The notes: a model not told the origin generated them from the sequence alone. Shown: positions 1 to 9,620, counted from the first letter of the stretch. The stretch: 64,000 bases of DNA from Arthrobacter sp. zg-Y238 (GCF_024385525.1 NZ_JANFLU010000006.1:1-64000), one strand, 5' to 3'. Numbers and translations: made by a program.

Positions 1-35
1 AACTTTAAACCCAAGGGTTTGCACGCTCGGGCGCA

Positions 36-75
36 CCCCCCGGGGGGGGGGGGCGGCGGGCCCCCCCCCCCGCCG
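36..75. repeat. G/C homopolymer block
   Basis: A run of 6 C is followed by 12 G (42-53), a short CGGCGGG stretch and 11 C (61-71). The G and C runs can pair with each other. It lies just beyond the stop codon of the leftward DUF1269 gene, so it could act as a very strong hairpin downstream of it, or be a sequencing or assembly error. The first 20 bases of the window also hold a short inverted repeat, AAACCC-AA-GGGTTT (7-20). No gene is visible in 1-94. Confidence 0.6.
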
Positions 76-94
76 TCGTGCAGGGTACATAGCC

Positions 95-595
95 TTAGGC
101 GGGTGTGGACTCAAAGAAGGCTTCCCGCAGGTTGGCTTCCTCGTCCTTCGAGAGGTTCGTGTAGATCAGCTTCGCCCCCGAATAGTCCTTGAACGCCTCG
201 GCTACCCGGTCCTCGACCGCATTGGAGGACAGGACGAACAACGCCGAGGAGCCAGGGGTGACCTCCTGGCGCACCTGCGCAATGAAATCGTCGTTGATTC
301 CGACGTCCACCATGGAACCCGACATCGCGCCGATGGCGGCGCCCACCGCAGCGCCGATGAGCGGGACAAAGAAAATGAGCCCAAACAGAAGCCCCCAGAA
401 GCCGCCGCCCAGGGCACCGGCCCCAACCATGTTGTGTTCCTGAATGGTCTTGGGCTTCTTGCGCCCTTCAGGCCAGGTAACGATCGCTTCGTCCTGGACG
501 GTGATGAGGCCCTGGGACTGGAGGCTGGCGAGGGTTTGCGTGGCGCGTTCCGCAGCGTCCGCATCCGAGAATTTCCAAACGGTCAGTGTTGCCAT
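95..595 (-). CDS. DUF1269 family membrane-associated protein
   Basis: This 166-residue protein has a soluble N-terminal part (about 1-50), a Gly/Ala-rich hydrophobic hairpin of two membrane-like segments (about 56-95, GAGALGGGFWGLLFGLIFF then PLIGAAVGAAIGAMSG), and a soluble alpha/beta C-terminal part ending DEEANLREAFFESTPA. This layout matches the DUF1269 family, whose biochemical role is unknown. The ATG at 595 has GGAG nine bases upstream. It is transcribed away from the glucosidase gene, with about 200 bp of shared upstream DNA. The family call rests on layout and sequence style, and I assign no function. Confidence 0.75.
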   Translation of the reverse strand: MATLTVWKFSDADAAERATQTLASLQSQGLITVQDEAIVTWPEGRKKPKTIQEHNMVGAGALGGGFWGLLFGLIFFVPLIGAAVGAAIGAMSGSMVDVGINDDFIAQVRQEVTPGSSALFVLSSNAVEDRVAEAFKDYSGAKLIYTNLSKDEEANLREAFFESTPA

Positions 596-795
596 GGCAG
601 TTACTCCAAACGTTAGAGTTCAGGACAAGTCCGTACACGGAACCTGTCGGCAGCGCCAACGCTAGTGCCGCGCTTGGACGCGTACAAGGAAAACTGCCGT
701 CCCGGGCAGAGCCTGCACCGTAACTCCCGGCAGCCCTGTGCGGGCTGACGGCTCGGACGTATTATGCACAGGACACGGTGAAAGGACGGGTGTCC

Positions 796-2502
796 ATGGC
801 GCCTCCCAATGATCCCGCCTGGTGGACGAACGCCGTCGTCTACCAGATCTATCCCCGCAGCTTTGCCGACTCGACCGGTGACGGGGTCGGCGATATCGGC
901 GGCATCATCGAGCACCTGGACCATCTGGCCGAGCTGGGCGTGGACGTGGTGTGGTTGTCGCCGATCCAGCAGTCGCCCCAGTTCGATAACGGCTATGACA
1001 TCAGTGATTACCGCCGGATCGATGAAATGTTCGGCACGGAGGAACAGTTCGACCTCCTGCTGGAGGGCCTGCATGAACGCGGCATCCGCCTGATCATGGA
1101 CCTTGTGGTCAACCACACATCCAACGAATACCCGGGATTCCAGTCCTCCAAGTCCTCCAGGACGTCACCGAAGCGGGACCGCTACTGGTGGCGGGACGCC
1201 CGCCCGGGCTTCGAACCCGGGGAACCCGGCGCCGAGCCCAACAACTGGCGCTCCTTTTTCGGCGGCTCGGCATGGACCTTCGAACCGCTTACCAGCCAGT
1301 ACTACCTGCACCTGTTCACCCCGCAGCAGCCGGACCTGAACTGGGAGAACCCGCGGGTGCGGGCGAAGGTTTACGCGATGATGAACTGGTGGCTGGACCG
1401 CGGCGTGGACGGGTTCCGGATGGACGTCATCAACTTCATTTCGAAGGACCCCGCATTGCCGGACGGAGTGGTGGACTCGTCAGGGATCTGGGGTGACGGA
1501 TCGCCGTACTTCGTCTCGGGGCCGCGGATCCATGAATTCCTGCAGGAAATGCACCGGGAGGTCTTCGGCGGGCGCAGCGGCCAGTACCTGACGGTGGGGG
1601 AGACCCCCGGAGCCACGGTCGAACAGGCGCTGCTGTTCACCGATGCGCAGCGGCGGGAACTGGACATGGTGTTCCAATTCGAACACGTCAGCCTCGACCA
1701 GGGCGCCGGCAAATTCGATCACCGGCCGCTGTCCCTGCCGGACCTGAAAACGAGCTGGAACCGCTGGCAGCGCGGACTCGCCGAAAAGGGCTGGAACAGC
1801 CTGTACCTGAACAACCATGACCAGCCGCGCGTCGTGTCCCGCTTCGGTGATGACCAGCAGTACCGGTACGAATCGGCCACCCTGTGGGCCACCCTGCTGC
1901 ACCTGCAGCGGGGGACCCCCTACATCTACCAGGGCGAGGAGATCGGCATGACGAACGCCGGTTTCACCTCGATAGACCAATACCGGGACGTGGAATCACT
2001 GAACTACTTTGCGGAGGCGCTCGAACAGGGGATGGACAGGGAACGGGTCCTGGAAGGGCTGCGCCGGATGAGCAGGGATAACGCACGCACGCCTATGCAG
2101 TGGACAGCCGGTGAGCATGCGGGTTTTTCCGAGGTTGAACCGTGGATTCCGGTGGCTGCGAACTACCCCGCCGTCAATGTGGAGACGGACCGGGCCGCGG
2201 AGCAGTCCGTTTTCGGCTACTACCGCGAGCTGGTTCGGCTCCGGCACGAATCGGACCTGGTATCGCTCGGGGATTTCCACCTGCTGGACCCGGGGCATCC
2301 AACACTGTTTGCCTATAAGCGCACCCTCGGGGACCAGGCGCTGCTGGTCCTGGGCAACGTGTCCGGCGCTGAGCTGGGGGTGCCGTCCGACCTGGAGGCC
2401 GGAAGCCTCGTCCTGGGGAACTACCCCGACGCCGGCGACCGTCACCTCTTGCGCCCTTGGGAGGCCCGGATCCTGGACATCTCCACCTATGCAGGGGGCT
2501 AA
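796..2502 (+). CDS. GH13 alpha-glucosidase (oligo-1,6-glucosidase type)
   Basis: A cytosolic 568-residue alpha-amylase-family enzyme expected to release glucose from the non-reducing end of short alpha-glucans. Visible GH13 blocks are DLVVNHTS (region I), GFRMDVINF with the nucleophile Asp (about 210), GETPG with the acid/base Glu (about 269) and NNHDQPR with the third acid (about 342). The QPDLN block (about 178-182) is the signature of the oligo-1,6-glucosidase subgroup. A Val follows the nucleophile Asp, which in this family favours alpha-1,6 over alpha-1,4 bonds; specificity is therefore an inference. The ATG at 796 is chosen because AAAGGA lies nine bases upstream; an in-frame GTG at 778 would add six residues without a ribosome site. 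No sugar transporter or regulator adjoins it. It is convergent with the next gene, eight bases away. Confidence 0.9.
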   Translation: MAPPNDPAWWTNAVVYQIYPRSFADSTGDGVGDIGGIIEHLDHLAELGVDVVWLSPIQQSPQFDNGYDISDYRRIDEMFGTEEQFDLLLEGLHERGIRLIMDLVVNHTSNEYPGFQSSKSSRTSPKRDRYWWRDARPGFEPGEPGAEPNNWRSFFGGSAWTFEPLTSQYYLHLFTPQQPDLNWENPRVRAKVYAMMNWWLDRGVDGFRMDVINFISKDPALPDGVVDSSGIWGDGSPYFVSGPRIHEFLQEMHREVFGGRSGQYLTVGETPGATVEQALLFTDAQRRELDMVFQFEHVSLDQGAGKFDHRPLSLPDLKTSWNRWQRGLAEKGWNSLYLNNHDQPRVVSRFGDDQQYRYESATLWATLLHLQRGTPYIYQGEEIGMTNAGFTSIDQYRDVESLNYFAEALEQGMDRERVLEGLRRMSRDNARTPMQWTAGEHAGFSEVEPWIPVAANYPAVNVETDRAAEQSVFGYYRELVRLRHESDLVSLGDFHLLDPGHPTLFAYKRTLGDQALLVLGNVSGAELGVPSDLEAGSLVLGNYPDAGDRHLLRPWEARILDISTYAGG

Positions 2503-2509
2503 GCCCCGG

Positions 2510-3598
2510 CTATTCGGCGCTGAGGCTGCGGGTGTACAGGTCCGTGAGTTCTGCGTAACCGCCGGACCGGAAGGCCGTGCGCTGCCGTTCCGCGCCGGTA
2601 CCGCCGGCAAGGACCCGGGCGACGCCGGCAGCCGCGTATTCCCGGTCTCCGGCTTCCTCCAGCGCGGGTGCAACAAACTCCAGCAGGGCAGTGAGATGAT
2701 CTGCCGCGGGCACGCTGCCGCCCGGATGGGAAACCAGGTTCCCGTTCATGCCGAAGCGCGCAGCCTGCCAGAGGCCGACGTCGAGCAGTTCCGGATCGGG
2801 GACGGCTGCCGGAAGCGCGGGGACGGCGGATGCCAGCGTGCTGACCAGGGCCCGCACCAGGGTTGCCAGCAGCAGGGAGTCCCGGGCCTGGAGCTGGGCA
2901 TCCGCAATTCGAACCTCCACCGTGGGAAAGCTCTCCGAGAGCCGTGCCGCCCAGCCCACGTGGCCGGCGTCGAGCACCACGTCGGTGGCGAGCAGGCTTT
3001 CCAGCCTTCGGGCGTAGTCCTGCGCATCGGCGAAGACCGGAGGGCAGCCCTGCACGGACCAGCGCCGGTAATGGACCATGCGCCAGCTGGCGAAGCTGCT
3101 GTCCTGTCCCCGCCAATAAGGGGAATTCACGGCAACGGCACCGAGCAGTGCGAGCCAGGGCCGGATCCCGTTCAACACGCGTACCCCTGTGTCGCGGGAG
3201 GGGATGCCCACGTGGATGTGGGTGCCGTTGACATATTGTTCGTGTGCAACGGCTCCGGTCAGGAGCCCCATCCGCCGGTACCGGTCCGAGGAATTGAGCA
3301 CCGGCGGACCCTCCGCGATCCGGGGCGCCGCTCCGGTGGCGGCAACCCGTACGCCCACTGACGCTGCCGCCTCGGCAAGCCGGGAGCGGAACCCCAATAG
3401 GGCGTCCAGTGCCTCCTCCCGGGTGGTGCAGACCCGGGTGGAGCTCTCCACCTGTGCATCCAGCAGCTCGGCGGAACTGGTGAAGGCGCCCTGCCCGGGG
3501 GAGATCAGGGCGCGTGTCAGTTCCTGCGCTCCGGTGGGGAACCCGGTGGAGGCATCCAAGAGGAGGAACTCTTCTTCGATGCCGAAGGTAAAGACCAT
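2510..3598 (-). CDS. Carboxylate-amine ligase, GCS2 family (YbdK-like)
   Basis: A 362-residue protein beginning MVFTFGIEEEFLLLD, the GIEEEF block typical of the glutamate-cysteine ligase 2 / YbdK family, which has a glutamine-synthetase-like fold and joins a carboxylate to an amine using ATP. Further family features are THIHVGIP (metal/ATP-binding block) and HVGWAARLSESFPTVEVRIADA near residues 200-235. The substrate cannot be told from sequence; in actinobacteria relatives include gamma-glutamylcysteine and ergothioneine-precursor enzymes, but no egt or msh gene adjoins this one. GGAGAA sits eight bases before ATG 3598, which is preferred over ATG 3604. It is the last gene of a leftward run that begins near 8.4 kb, separated by 86 bases from the methyltransferase. 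Confidence 0.85.
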   Translation of the reverse strand: MVFTFGIEEEFLLLDASTGFPTGAQELTRALISPGQGAFTSSAELLDAQVESSTRVCTTREEALDALLGFRSRLAEAAASVGVRVAATGAAPRIAEGPPVLNSSDRYRRMGLLTGAVAHEQYVNGTHIHVGIPSRDTGVRVLNGIRPWLALLGAVAVNSPYWRGQDSSFASWRMVHYRRWSVQGCPPVFADAQDYARRLESLLATDVVLDAGHVGWAARLSESFPTVEVRIADAQLQARDSLLLATLVRALVSTLASAVPALPAAVPDPELLDVGLWQAARFGMNGNLVSHPGGSVPAADHLTALLEFVAPALEEAGDREYAAAGVARVLAGGTGAERQRTAFRSGGYAELTDLYTRSLSAE

Positions 3599-3684
3599 AC
3601 GCATTTCTCCCTAAGCACCAACCATGCCGGACTTGGACAATTGTAGGTAGGCGGGGGAGGCGGCGCACCAGGGTCAAGGAAGCA

Positions 3685-4467
3685 TCATGCCGCCCGGACT
3701 GCCCGCCACGTCAACGTCAGGTAGGGAAGCTCCAGGATGTCCCCATGCGCGTGTCCGAGGTGTTCGTAGAGGTACCAGGACAGATTCGAGTGCAGTTTCT
3801 CCCGCGCGGCGGTGCCGGCCGACAGGTAGAACGCCCGCGACCGGGCCAGTTCAAACAGGTCTTCCGGGGTCATCGGCTGCGTCCAGGCGACGGTGGAGGA
3901 ATCGTCCAGCGCGAACTCCTGCCCCAGCTCAGGCCGGAAGCCCGGCCGCAGGACATCTCCGGCGTGGATGATGCGCGAGTAGCGGTGGACCCACGGGACG
4001 CTTACGTCGAGCTGGTTCCAGACCAGGCCAAGGATCCCGTGCGGCCGCAGGATGCGGGCGAACTCCCGGCTCGCTGCGGCAGGATCGCACCAGTGCCAGG
4101 CCTGGGCCACTGTCACGGCGTCCAGCGAGGAGGCGGGCAGGCCCGTCTGCTCCGCAGTGCCGACCCGCAACGGAACGTCAGGCAGCAGCCGGGAAAGCTG
4201 GTCGAGCATGTCGCGGGACGGGTCGACGGCGCAGACGTTCAGCCCGGCTGCGTGCAGTTCCCGGGTGTACTTTCCGGTGCCGGCGCCGACGTCGGCCACG
4301 TCCCGGACTGCGGGAACATCGGGGAGGCCGGGCCGGGCGAAGAGCCAGTGCACGGCCTCGGCGGGGTAGCCGGGGCGGATGCGGTCGTAGTGTTCGCCGC
4401 CGGCCTGGTAGCTGTCCGCCAGCTGCCGGCGGCGCAGTGCCTCGAGCCGAGGTCCGGAGGTGCCCAC
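3685..4467 (-). CDS. Class I SAM-dependent methyltransferase
   Basis: A 260-residue soluble protein of the methyltransferase type 11 group. The SAM-binding motif I is VADVGAGTGKYTREL (about residues 58-72), followed by an acidic AVDPSRDML block at the end of strand 2 and VTVAQAWHWCDP as the post-II segment. The YDRIRPGYP entry region is common in this group. The substrate is unknown. The GTG start (4467) lies two bases beyond the hisN stop and has no good ribosome site, so translation probably depends on coupling to hisN. Context (hisN upstream, GCS2 ligase downstream) does not define a pathway. Confidence 0.85.
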   Translation of the reverse strand: MGTSGPRLEALRRRQLADSYQAGGEHYDRIRPGYPAEAVHWLFARPGLPDVPAVRDVADVGAGTGKYTRELHAAGLNVCAVDPSRDMLDQLSRLLPDVPLRVGTAEQTGLPASSLDAVTVAQAWHWCDPAAASREFARILRPHGILGLVWNQLDVSVPWVHRYSRIIHAGDVLRPGFRPELGQEFALDDSSTVAWTQPMTPEDLFELARSRAFYLSAGTAAREKLHSNLSWYLYEHLGHAHGDILELPYLTLTWRAVRAA

Positions 4468-4469
4468 AG

Positions 4470-5279
4470 TTACAGGAGGTCGTCCAGATCGGGATTCAGG
4501 CGCTGCAGCACTTCGCTGTGCAGCGTCCCGTTGGTCGCCAGCGCGTTTCCGCCGAAGGGCCCGTCTTCGCCGTCCAGCGAGGAAAAGCGGCCGCCGGCCT
4601 CGGTCACGATCGGAACGAGGGCCGCCATGTCATAAAGGTTCAGTTCGGGTTCGCAGGCAATGTCCACGGCGCCCTCGGCCACCATGCAGTAGGACCAGAA
4701 ATCGCCGTAGGCGCGGGTACGCCAAACGGACTCGGTCAGGTCCAGGAACTCTTCGAGGTTGCCGCGGTCCTTCCAGCCGCCGAGGCTGGAGTAGGACAGC
4801 GAGGCATCGGACAGCCGGGAAACGTTGGAGACGTGCAGGCGGGTAGCCGCAGCCAGGGACCGGCCCATGTAGGCCCCCGTGCCGGTGGCTGCCCACCAGC
4901 GCTTGCCCAGCGCAGGCGCGCTGACGAGGCCGACCACGGGAACGCCGTCGTCCACCAGGGCAATCAGGGTGGCCCACACGGGGACGCCGCGGATGAAGTT
5001 CTTGGTGCCGTCGATCGGATCGATGATCCACCGCCGCGGGCCGGAGCCGCTGGAACCGAATTCCTCGCCCAGTACCGCATCGCGGGGCCGGGCGCGGGAG
5101 AGCTGTCCCCGGATGGCATCTTCGGCGGCTTTGTCGGCGTCGGTGACGGGTGTGAAGTCCGGCTTGGTCTCGATCTTCAAGTCCAGGGCCCGGAAGCGCG
5201 ACATGGTCTGGTCATCCACGGAATCAGCCATCACATGGGCCAAGCGCAGGTCATCGTTGTAGTTCTGAACGAAGGGCAT
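4470..5279 (-). CDS. hisN: Histidinol-phosphatase, inositol-monophosphatase fold
   Basis: A 269-residue Mg2+-dependent phosphatase expected to remove phosphate from L-histidinol phosphate in histidine synthesis. Metal-binding blocks of the family are visible: LGEEFG (about 78-83), WIIDPIDGTKNFIRG (about 92-106) and, near the C-terminus, YDMAALVPIVTEAGG. The WIIDPIDGTKNFIRGVPVW form is the one seen in actinobacterial HisN rather than in inositol monophosphatases, but the two cannot be separated with certainty by eye. ATG 5279 is selected because residues before MPFVQNYNDD look like untranslated leader. It follows rsgA after about 105 bases. The order aroA-rsgA-hisN is a common actinobacterial arrangement. 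Confidence 0.85.
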   Translation of the reverse strand: MPFVQNYNDDLRLAHVMADSVDDQTMSRFRALDLKIETKPDFTPVTDADKAAEDAIRGQLSRARPRDAVLGEEFGSSGSGPRRWIIDPIDGTKNFIRGVPVWATLIALVDDGVPVVGLVSAPALGKRWWAATGTGAYMGRSLAAATRLHVSNVSRLSDASLSYSSLGGWKDRGNLEEFLDLTESVWRTRAYGDFWSYCMVAEGAVDIACEPELNLYDMAALVPIVTEAGGRFSSLDGEDGPFGGNALATNGTLHSEVLQRLNPDLDDLL

Positions 5280-5384
5280 ACTCTTCAACTTATCCTTATT
5301 CGGCGGGCACAGCCCCGCATTAGGCCCGTTAGCGGGCGGTGTCCTGGCAAATCTCCGCGACGCCGAACCCGGCGCCAAGGAGGG

Positions 5385-6500
5385 CTATTGCTCGCCGAGC
5401 TCCTTCGCGGAGGACTTATTCTCCGTGCGGGTACCGGTGCCCAGCAGCCGCCGCAGCGACGCCAGCCGCGCGGGGCCTGCGGGCCCGGCATGGCCGCCTT
5501 CCACCCACGGGTCCAGCCCGCAGCCGACGGCGAGCGAATCGTGCCGGCAGCCGCGCTCACAGTCGGCGGTGCCGGGCTCAAGGTCGGGGAAGGCCTGCAG
5601 GATCCGGTCCGGGTCCACATGGGCCAGGCCGAAGGAACGGATGCCCGGGGTGTCGATGATCCAGCTTCCTGCGGGGGAATCGCTCAGCCGCAGGGCCAGG
5701 GCGGAGGAGGACGTATGCCTGCCGCGCCCAGTGACGGCGTTCACTCCGCCGGTGGCCCGGGCCGAACCCGTCAGGGCATTGACCAGGGTGGATTTGCCGA
5801 CGCCGGAGGGTCCCACCAGGACGCTGACGTTGTTCTTCAGCACCTCGTGGAGGGCCTCGACGGCGGTGCCCTGAAGGCGTGCGGAAAGGCCGTCGTCGGA
5901 GCGGGCATCGATGCCCGAGGCGTCAGCTGCCGCGGTGCGGCTGATGATGACGTCCATGTCGAGGTGTTCGTAGTTGGCCAGCAGATCGGCCGGGTCCTTG
6001 ATGTCCGCCTTGGTGATGCACAGGACGGGGGAGATCCCGGCGTCGTACGCGGCAACGAGGGCGCGGTCGATGAAGCCGGTGCGGGGCTCGGGGTTGGCGG
6101 CAGCCACCACAATCACCAGCTGGTCGGCGTTGGCCACCACCACGCGTTCCACCGGATCCGTGTCGTCGGCGCTGCGCCGCAGCAGGGTTCGGCGTTCTTC
6201 GACACGGACCAGCCGGGCCAGGGTGTCCGGGGCGCCGCTTACGTCGCCGACCAGCGCCACCAGGTCCCCGGCCACTACAGGGGTGCGCCTCAGCTCCCTG
6301 GCACGGGCGGCAATGACGGTGCGCTCGTTGGCGGTGTCTTCATCCACCACGGCGGTGTACCGGCCGCGGTCCACGGTGATGATCCGCCCGATGACGGCGT
6401 CGTCGTGGGCGGGGCGGTCCTTGGTGCGGGGCCGCGAGCCTTTTTTATTGGGCCGGACGCGGACATCGGACTCGTCCCAGCCGCTGGTACTGCGTGTCAT
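5385..6500 (-). CDS. rsgA: Small-subunit ribosome biogenesis GTPase RsgA
   Basis: A 371-residue circularly permuted GTPase that checks late 30S subunit maturation. Order of parts: a basic N-terminal tail with [15 protein letters not shown], an OB-fold, then G4 TKAD, the G1 P-loop GPSGVGKST (about 230-238) and G3 DTPG (about 284-287), the permuted order that defines the family. A zinc-binding segment [14 protein letters not shown] follows, and the C-terminus is a charged tail. The ATG overlaps the aroA stop by four bases (ATGA on the minus strand), so the two are translationally coupled. Confidence 0.95.
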   Translation of the reverse strand: MTRSTSGWDESDVRVRPNKKGSRPRTKDRPAHDDAVIGRIITVDRGRYTAVVDEDTANERTVIAARARELRRTPVVAGDLVALVGDVSGAPDTLARLVRVEERRTLLRRSADDTDPVERVVVANADQLVIVVAAANPEPRTGFIDRALVAAYDAGISPVLCITKADIKDPADLLANYEHLDMDVIISRTAAADASGIDARSDDGLSARLQGTAVEALHEVLKNNVSVLVGPSGVGKSTLVNALTGSARATGGVNAVTGRGRHTSSSALALRLSDSPAGSWIIDTPGIRSFGLAHVDPDRILQAFPDLEPGTADCERGCRHDSLAVGCGLDPWVEGGHAGPAGPARLASLRRLLGTGTRTENKSSAKELGEQ

Positions 6501-7813
6501 GCTTCCGCCGATCGGGTGAGCTGCTGCCAGAGTTCGGGGAACTGCGGCAGCGTCTTGGCTGTTGTGGAGATGTCGCGGACGACGACGCCGGGCACGGCCA
6601 GGCCGATCAGGGCGCCGGCGGTGGCCATCCGGTGGTCGGCGTAGGTTTCCCAGGTGCCTCCGTGCAGCGTCACCGGCCGGATGATCAAACCGTCTGTTGT
6701 TTCTTCCGCGTCGCCGCCGAGCCGGTTAATTTCAGTGACCAGGGCGGCCAGCCGGTCCGTCTCGTGGCCGCGGAGGTGCGCTATCCCGGTAAGGCGGGAC
6801 GGCGAACTTCCGAGGGCACAGAGAGCGGCCACCGTGGGGGCCAGCTCGCTGGTGTCCGCCAGATCGGCGCCGCGGATGCGGCCGGTACCGGTGACGGTGA
6901 GGGTGCCGCCGGCCAGGTCCACGGACGCGCCCAGGGCCGGGAGGATGCTCCGCCACTTATCGCCCACCTGGGTGGTCGAGGCGGGCCAGCCGGTCACGCG
7001 TACGGTCCCGCCGGCCACCAGCGCCGCGGCGAGGAAGGGGCCGGCATTGGACAGGTCCGGTTCAATCACGGTGTCGAAGGCGGCAATGGGGCCGGGTGCC
7101 ACCCGCCATTCGCTGGGAACGGAATCATCAACGTCCACTCCGACGCCGCGCAGTACGGAGACCGTCATGGCAATGTGGTCCGGGCTCGGCAGCGTGCTGC
7201 CGCGGTGCACAAGGTGCAGGCCCTTGTCGAAACGTGGTGCTGCCAGCAGCAGGGCCGAAACAAACTGCGAGGAGGCGGCGGCGTCGATCTCCAGGCGGCC
7301 GCCGGCGATACGCCCGGAGCCGGTGACGCTGAAGGGCAGGGAGCCGGCGCCGTCGTCGTCCACCTGCACCCCGAGGGAGCGCAGGGCGTCAATGATGGTG
7401 GACATGGGCCGGCTGCGGGCATGCGGGTCGCCGTCGAATCCCGTGGTCCCGGGGACGAGTCCTGCCAGCGGCGGGATAAAGCGCATGACCGTCCCGGCCA
7501 GGCCGCAGTCAATCTGCCGGGTCCCGCGGGCGGCTGCCGGGACCGGATCTATCAGCAGGTCCGGTCCGAAGGGGCCGTCGCCGGGGATTTCCGTGATTGT
7601 TGCTCCGAGGGAGCGCAGGGCGGAGACCATAAGCTCCGAATCCCGCGAATGCAGGGGTGCCCGCAGCCGGGACCTGCCGTCTGCAAGGGCGGCGAGGACC
7701 AGGTATCGGTTGGTCAGCGACTTCGAACCCGGTACCGCGACTGTTGCGTCTACGGGCGAAGTGACGAAGGGTGCCGGCCAGGTAGCCGGCACCCCGGCAT
7801 TCGGAGCACTCAT
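6497..7813 (-). CDS. aroA: 3-phosphoshikimate 1-carboxyvinyltransferase (EPSP synthase)
   Basis: A 438-residue enzyme of the shikimate pathway; it transfers the enolpyruvyl group of PEP to shikimate 3-phosphate. Visible blocks are [20 protein letters not shown] (about 24-43), [12 protein letters not shown] (PEP-binding loop) and [19 protein letters not shown] with [17 protein letters not shown] near the C-terminus. The length fits the family. It starts five bases after the doxX-like stop and ends overlapping rsgA, so it belongs to a tight leftward operon. Confidence 0.95.
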   Translation of the reverse strand: MSAPNAGVPATWPAPFVTSPVDATVAVPGSKSLTNRYLVLAALADGRSRLRAPLHSRDSELMVSALRSLGATITEIPGDGPFGPDLLIDPVPAAARGTRQIDCGLAGTVMRFIPPLAGLVPGTTGFDGDPHARSRPMSTIIDALRSLGVQVDDDGAGSLPFSVTGSGRIAGGRLEIDAAASSQFVSALLLAAPRFDKGLHLVHRGSTLPSPDHIAMTVSVLRGVGVDVDDSVPSEWRVAPGPIAAFDTVIEPDLSNAGPFLAAALVAGGTVRVTGWPASTTQVGDKWRSILPALGASVDLAGGTLTVTGTGRIRGADLADTSELAPTVAALCALGSSPSRLTGIAHLRGHETDRLAALVTEINRLGGDAEETTDGLIIRPVTLHGGTWETYADHRMATAGALIGLAVPGVVVRDISTTAKTLPQFPELWQQLTRSAEA

Positions 7814-7818
7814 TGCTG

Positions 7819-8367
7819 CTAGGAACCGACGATGTCCGAAGCGGCGTTGGACACTGCCTTGAGCTGCTTGCGCGTGCTCTTCGAAACCGACTTGGAGACG
7901 GCGCGGGTCTTGCGGCTCGTGCCGGAGGCAAGGTGCCCGGCGCGCCAGGCAAGTCCCGGACGGCCGTTGGTGTCAACGGCAGCGAGCAGGACGCCGCCGA
8001 TCAGGGAGAGGTTCTTGAGCAGCTGGTTGCGGCGTTCCTTGCGCTCGGCCGCGGTGGAAGCCTCGGCGTTGCGGTATTCCACCACGGAGTTCAGCGCGGC
8101 CGTTCCGGCGAGCAGGAGGGACGCCAGACGGGCAAACTTGCCCGTGCCGAGCATCGAGGCAGCGCCAACCTGCGTGTAGCCGACAACCTTGGCTACGAGC
8201 GCCGGGTTGGACGTGAATGCTGCGGCGGCAGGAACGGTGCTGCCGATCATCTTCAGCGTGGGGGTGAGCTGTTCGGCGGTCTGGTCAGCGTTGCGAAGGC
8301 GCTCCACGCCTACGGCCACGAAGCCGGTTGCGAGCAAAGGACGTGCAATCAAACGGACTATCGACAT
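7819..8367 (-). CDS. DoxX family membrane protein
   Basis: A 182-residue integral membrane protein with about four hydrophobic segments, starting [25 protein letters not shown]. The segment around ANLPVPSIE on the opposite strand corresponds here to [24 protein letters not shown], a DoxX-like transmembrane pair. The C-terminal 60 residues are basic and soluble ([32 protein letters not shown] is split over the last third). AGGAGG lies five bases before ATG 8367. DoxX proteins in mycobacteria work with thiol and superoxide detoxification; its divergent position beside sigH-rsrA fits such a role, but this is inference. Confidence 0.8.
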   Translation of the reverse strand: MSIVRLIARPLLATGFVAVGVERLRNADQTAEQLTPTLKMIGSTVPAAAAFTSNPALVAKVVGYTQVGAASMLGTGKFARLASLLLAGTAALNSVVEYRNAEASTAAERKERRNQLLKNLSLIGGVLLAAVDTNGRPGLAWRAGHLASGTSRKTRAVSKSVSKSTRKQLKAVSNAASDIVGS

Positions 8368-8516
8368 AGTGCCTCCTGGGAAATCCATCACTTACGCGAA
8401 AAAAACAACATTTGGTGCTGCTTCCACCTTAGTCTGGCATTTTGCGGCCTGCGGCACACGTTTCGTCCCGCGGTCCCTCATCGCACCCTTTCCCGCCGTC
8501 CGCCGGGAAGGGTGCG

Positions 8517-8542
8517 GGAATAGCGGGCCCGGCGTCGTCGTT
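8517..8542 (+). promoter_or_regulatory. SigH/SigR-type promoter of sigH-rsrA
   Basis: GGAAT at 8517-8521 and GTT at 8540-8542 are separated by exactly 18 bases. This equals the consensus known for promoters read by SigR of Streptomyces and SigH of mycobacteria. It lies about 50 bases before the GTG at 8590 and 138 before the ATG at 8680, so it would let SigH drive its own operon. Confidence 0.75.
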
Positions 8543-8679
8543 GGCACCAGTATCAGGATGTGCTTTGCCAACAGTCAGGAGAAAGCATCGTGCCAGCCGC
8601 CACGCTGACCACAGCGCGGACTACCCGCGGGCCGAAGCTACGCGTACGGGTTCCCGCCCGCACCGTAGACTGGGAGGTG

Positions 8680-9363
8680 ATGAGAACTGATGCGCCGGAA
8701 GGCAGCCCCCACGTGGAAAACTTCGAACTCGACGTTGCCACCGAATCGGATGAGGCACGCAAGCTTCGTTTTGAGCAGGACGCCATGCAGTATGTGGACC
8801 AGCTCTATTCAGCGGCCATGCGCATGGCTCGCAATCCCTCGGACGCGGAGGACCTCGTTCAGGAGGCCTACACCAAGGCTTTCTCCGCTTTCCACCAGTA
8901 CCGGCCGGGGACCAACCTCAAGGCCTGGCTGTACCGCATCCTGACCAACACGTACATCAACCTCTATCGGAAGCGGCAGCGGGAACCCCTGCAGGCCAAC
9001 TCCGACGGCGTTGAGGACTGGCAGCTGGCCCGTGCAGCCGAACACAGCTCAACCGGGCTCCGGTCCGCTGAAGCGGTTGCTTTGGACCACCTGCCGGATT
9101 CCGATGTCAAGGATGCCCTGCAGTCCATCCCGGAGGAGTTCCGGCTTGCCGTGTACTTCTCCGACGTGGAGGGCTTCGCGTACAAGGAAATTTCAGAAAT
9201 CATGAATACGCCGATCGGCACCGTGATGTCCCGGCTGCACCGTGGACGCAAGATGCTCCGCGAGCTCCTAGCGGAGTATGCACACGAGCGCGGTATCAAG
9301 GGCAAAGTGCCCACAGCCGAAGCAGCCGGCGCATCAACCAAGAAACAGGGGAATGAGCTATGA
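8680..9363 (+). CDS. sigH: ECF RNA polymerase sigma factor SigH/SigR
   Basis: An alternative sigma factor for thiol-oxidative stress. Region 2 contains [22 protein letters not shown] and the DNA-melting/-10 block [25 protein letters not shown]; region 4 carries [24 protein letters not shown] and [21 protein letters not shown] with the helix-turn-helix. The tract RILTNTYIN is characteristic of the SigH/SigR group. ATG 8680 gives 227 residues, the family's usual length, but its GGGAGG is only two bases away. An in-frame GTG at 8590 with AGGAG eight bases upstream would give a 30-residue extension (257 residues), recalling the longer SigR' form of Streptomyces. The stop overlaps rsrA (ATGA), so sigma and anti-sigma are coupled. 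Confidence 0.93.
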   Translation: MRTDAPEGSPHVENFELDVATESDEARKLRFEQDAMQYVDQLYSAAMRMARNPSDAEDLVQEAYTKAFSAFHQYRPGTNLKAWLYRILTNTYINLYRKRQREPLQANSDGVEDWQLARAAEHSSTGLRSAEAVALDHLPDSDVKDALQSIPEEFRLAVYFSDVEGFAYKEISEIMNTPIGTVMSRLHRGRKMLRELLAEYAHERGIKGKVPTAEAAGASTKKQGNEL

Positions 9364-9620
9364 GCGATTGCCAGAGCCTGGGCGATTGCGACGACGCCCG
9401 TATTGAACGGCTGTACGAATACCTGGACGGCGCCCTGTCCCACGAGGACCTTGTGGAAATCAAGGAACACCTCGACGGATGTCCCGAATGCGCCCAGGAA
9501 CATGACCTTGAGTGCGTCATCCGTTCGGTGGTGAAGCGGTCCTGCACAGAGGCAGCGCCCGAGACGCTGAAGGCCAGCATCCTCACCCGCATCAGCCAGA
9601 TCCAGACTGCGGACCACTGA
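9360..9620 (+). CDS. rsrA: Zinc-containing anti-sigma factor RsrA
   Basis: An 86-residue redox-sensing anti-sigma factor that binds SigH until disulfide stress releases zinc. The ZAS motif H37-x3-C41-x2-C44 is in HLDGCPEC, at the same residue numbers as in Streptomyces RsrA, and further cysteines at 4, 10, 52 and 62 could take part in disulfide switching. The ATG overlaps the sigH stop by four bases. A strong hairpin terminator follows 25 bases after the stop, closing the two-gene operon. Confidence 0.93.
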   Translation: MSDCQSLGDCDDARIERLYEYLDGALSHEDLVEIKEHLDGCPECAQEHDLECVIRSVVKRSCTEAAPETLKASILTRISQIQTADH

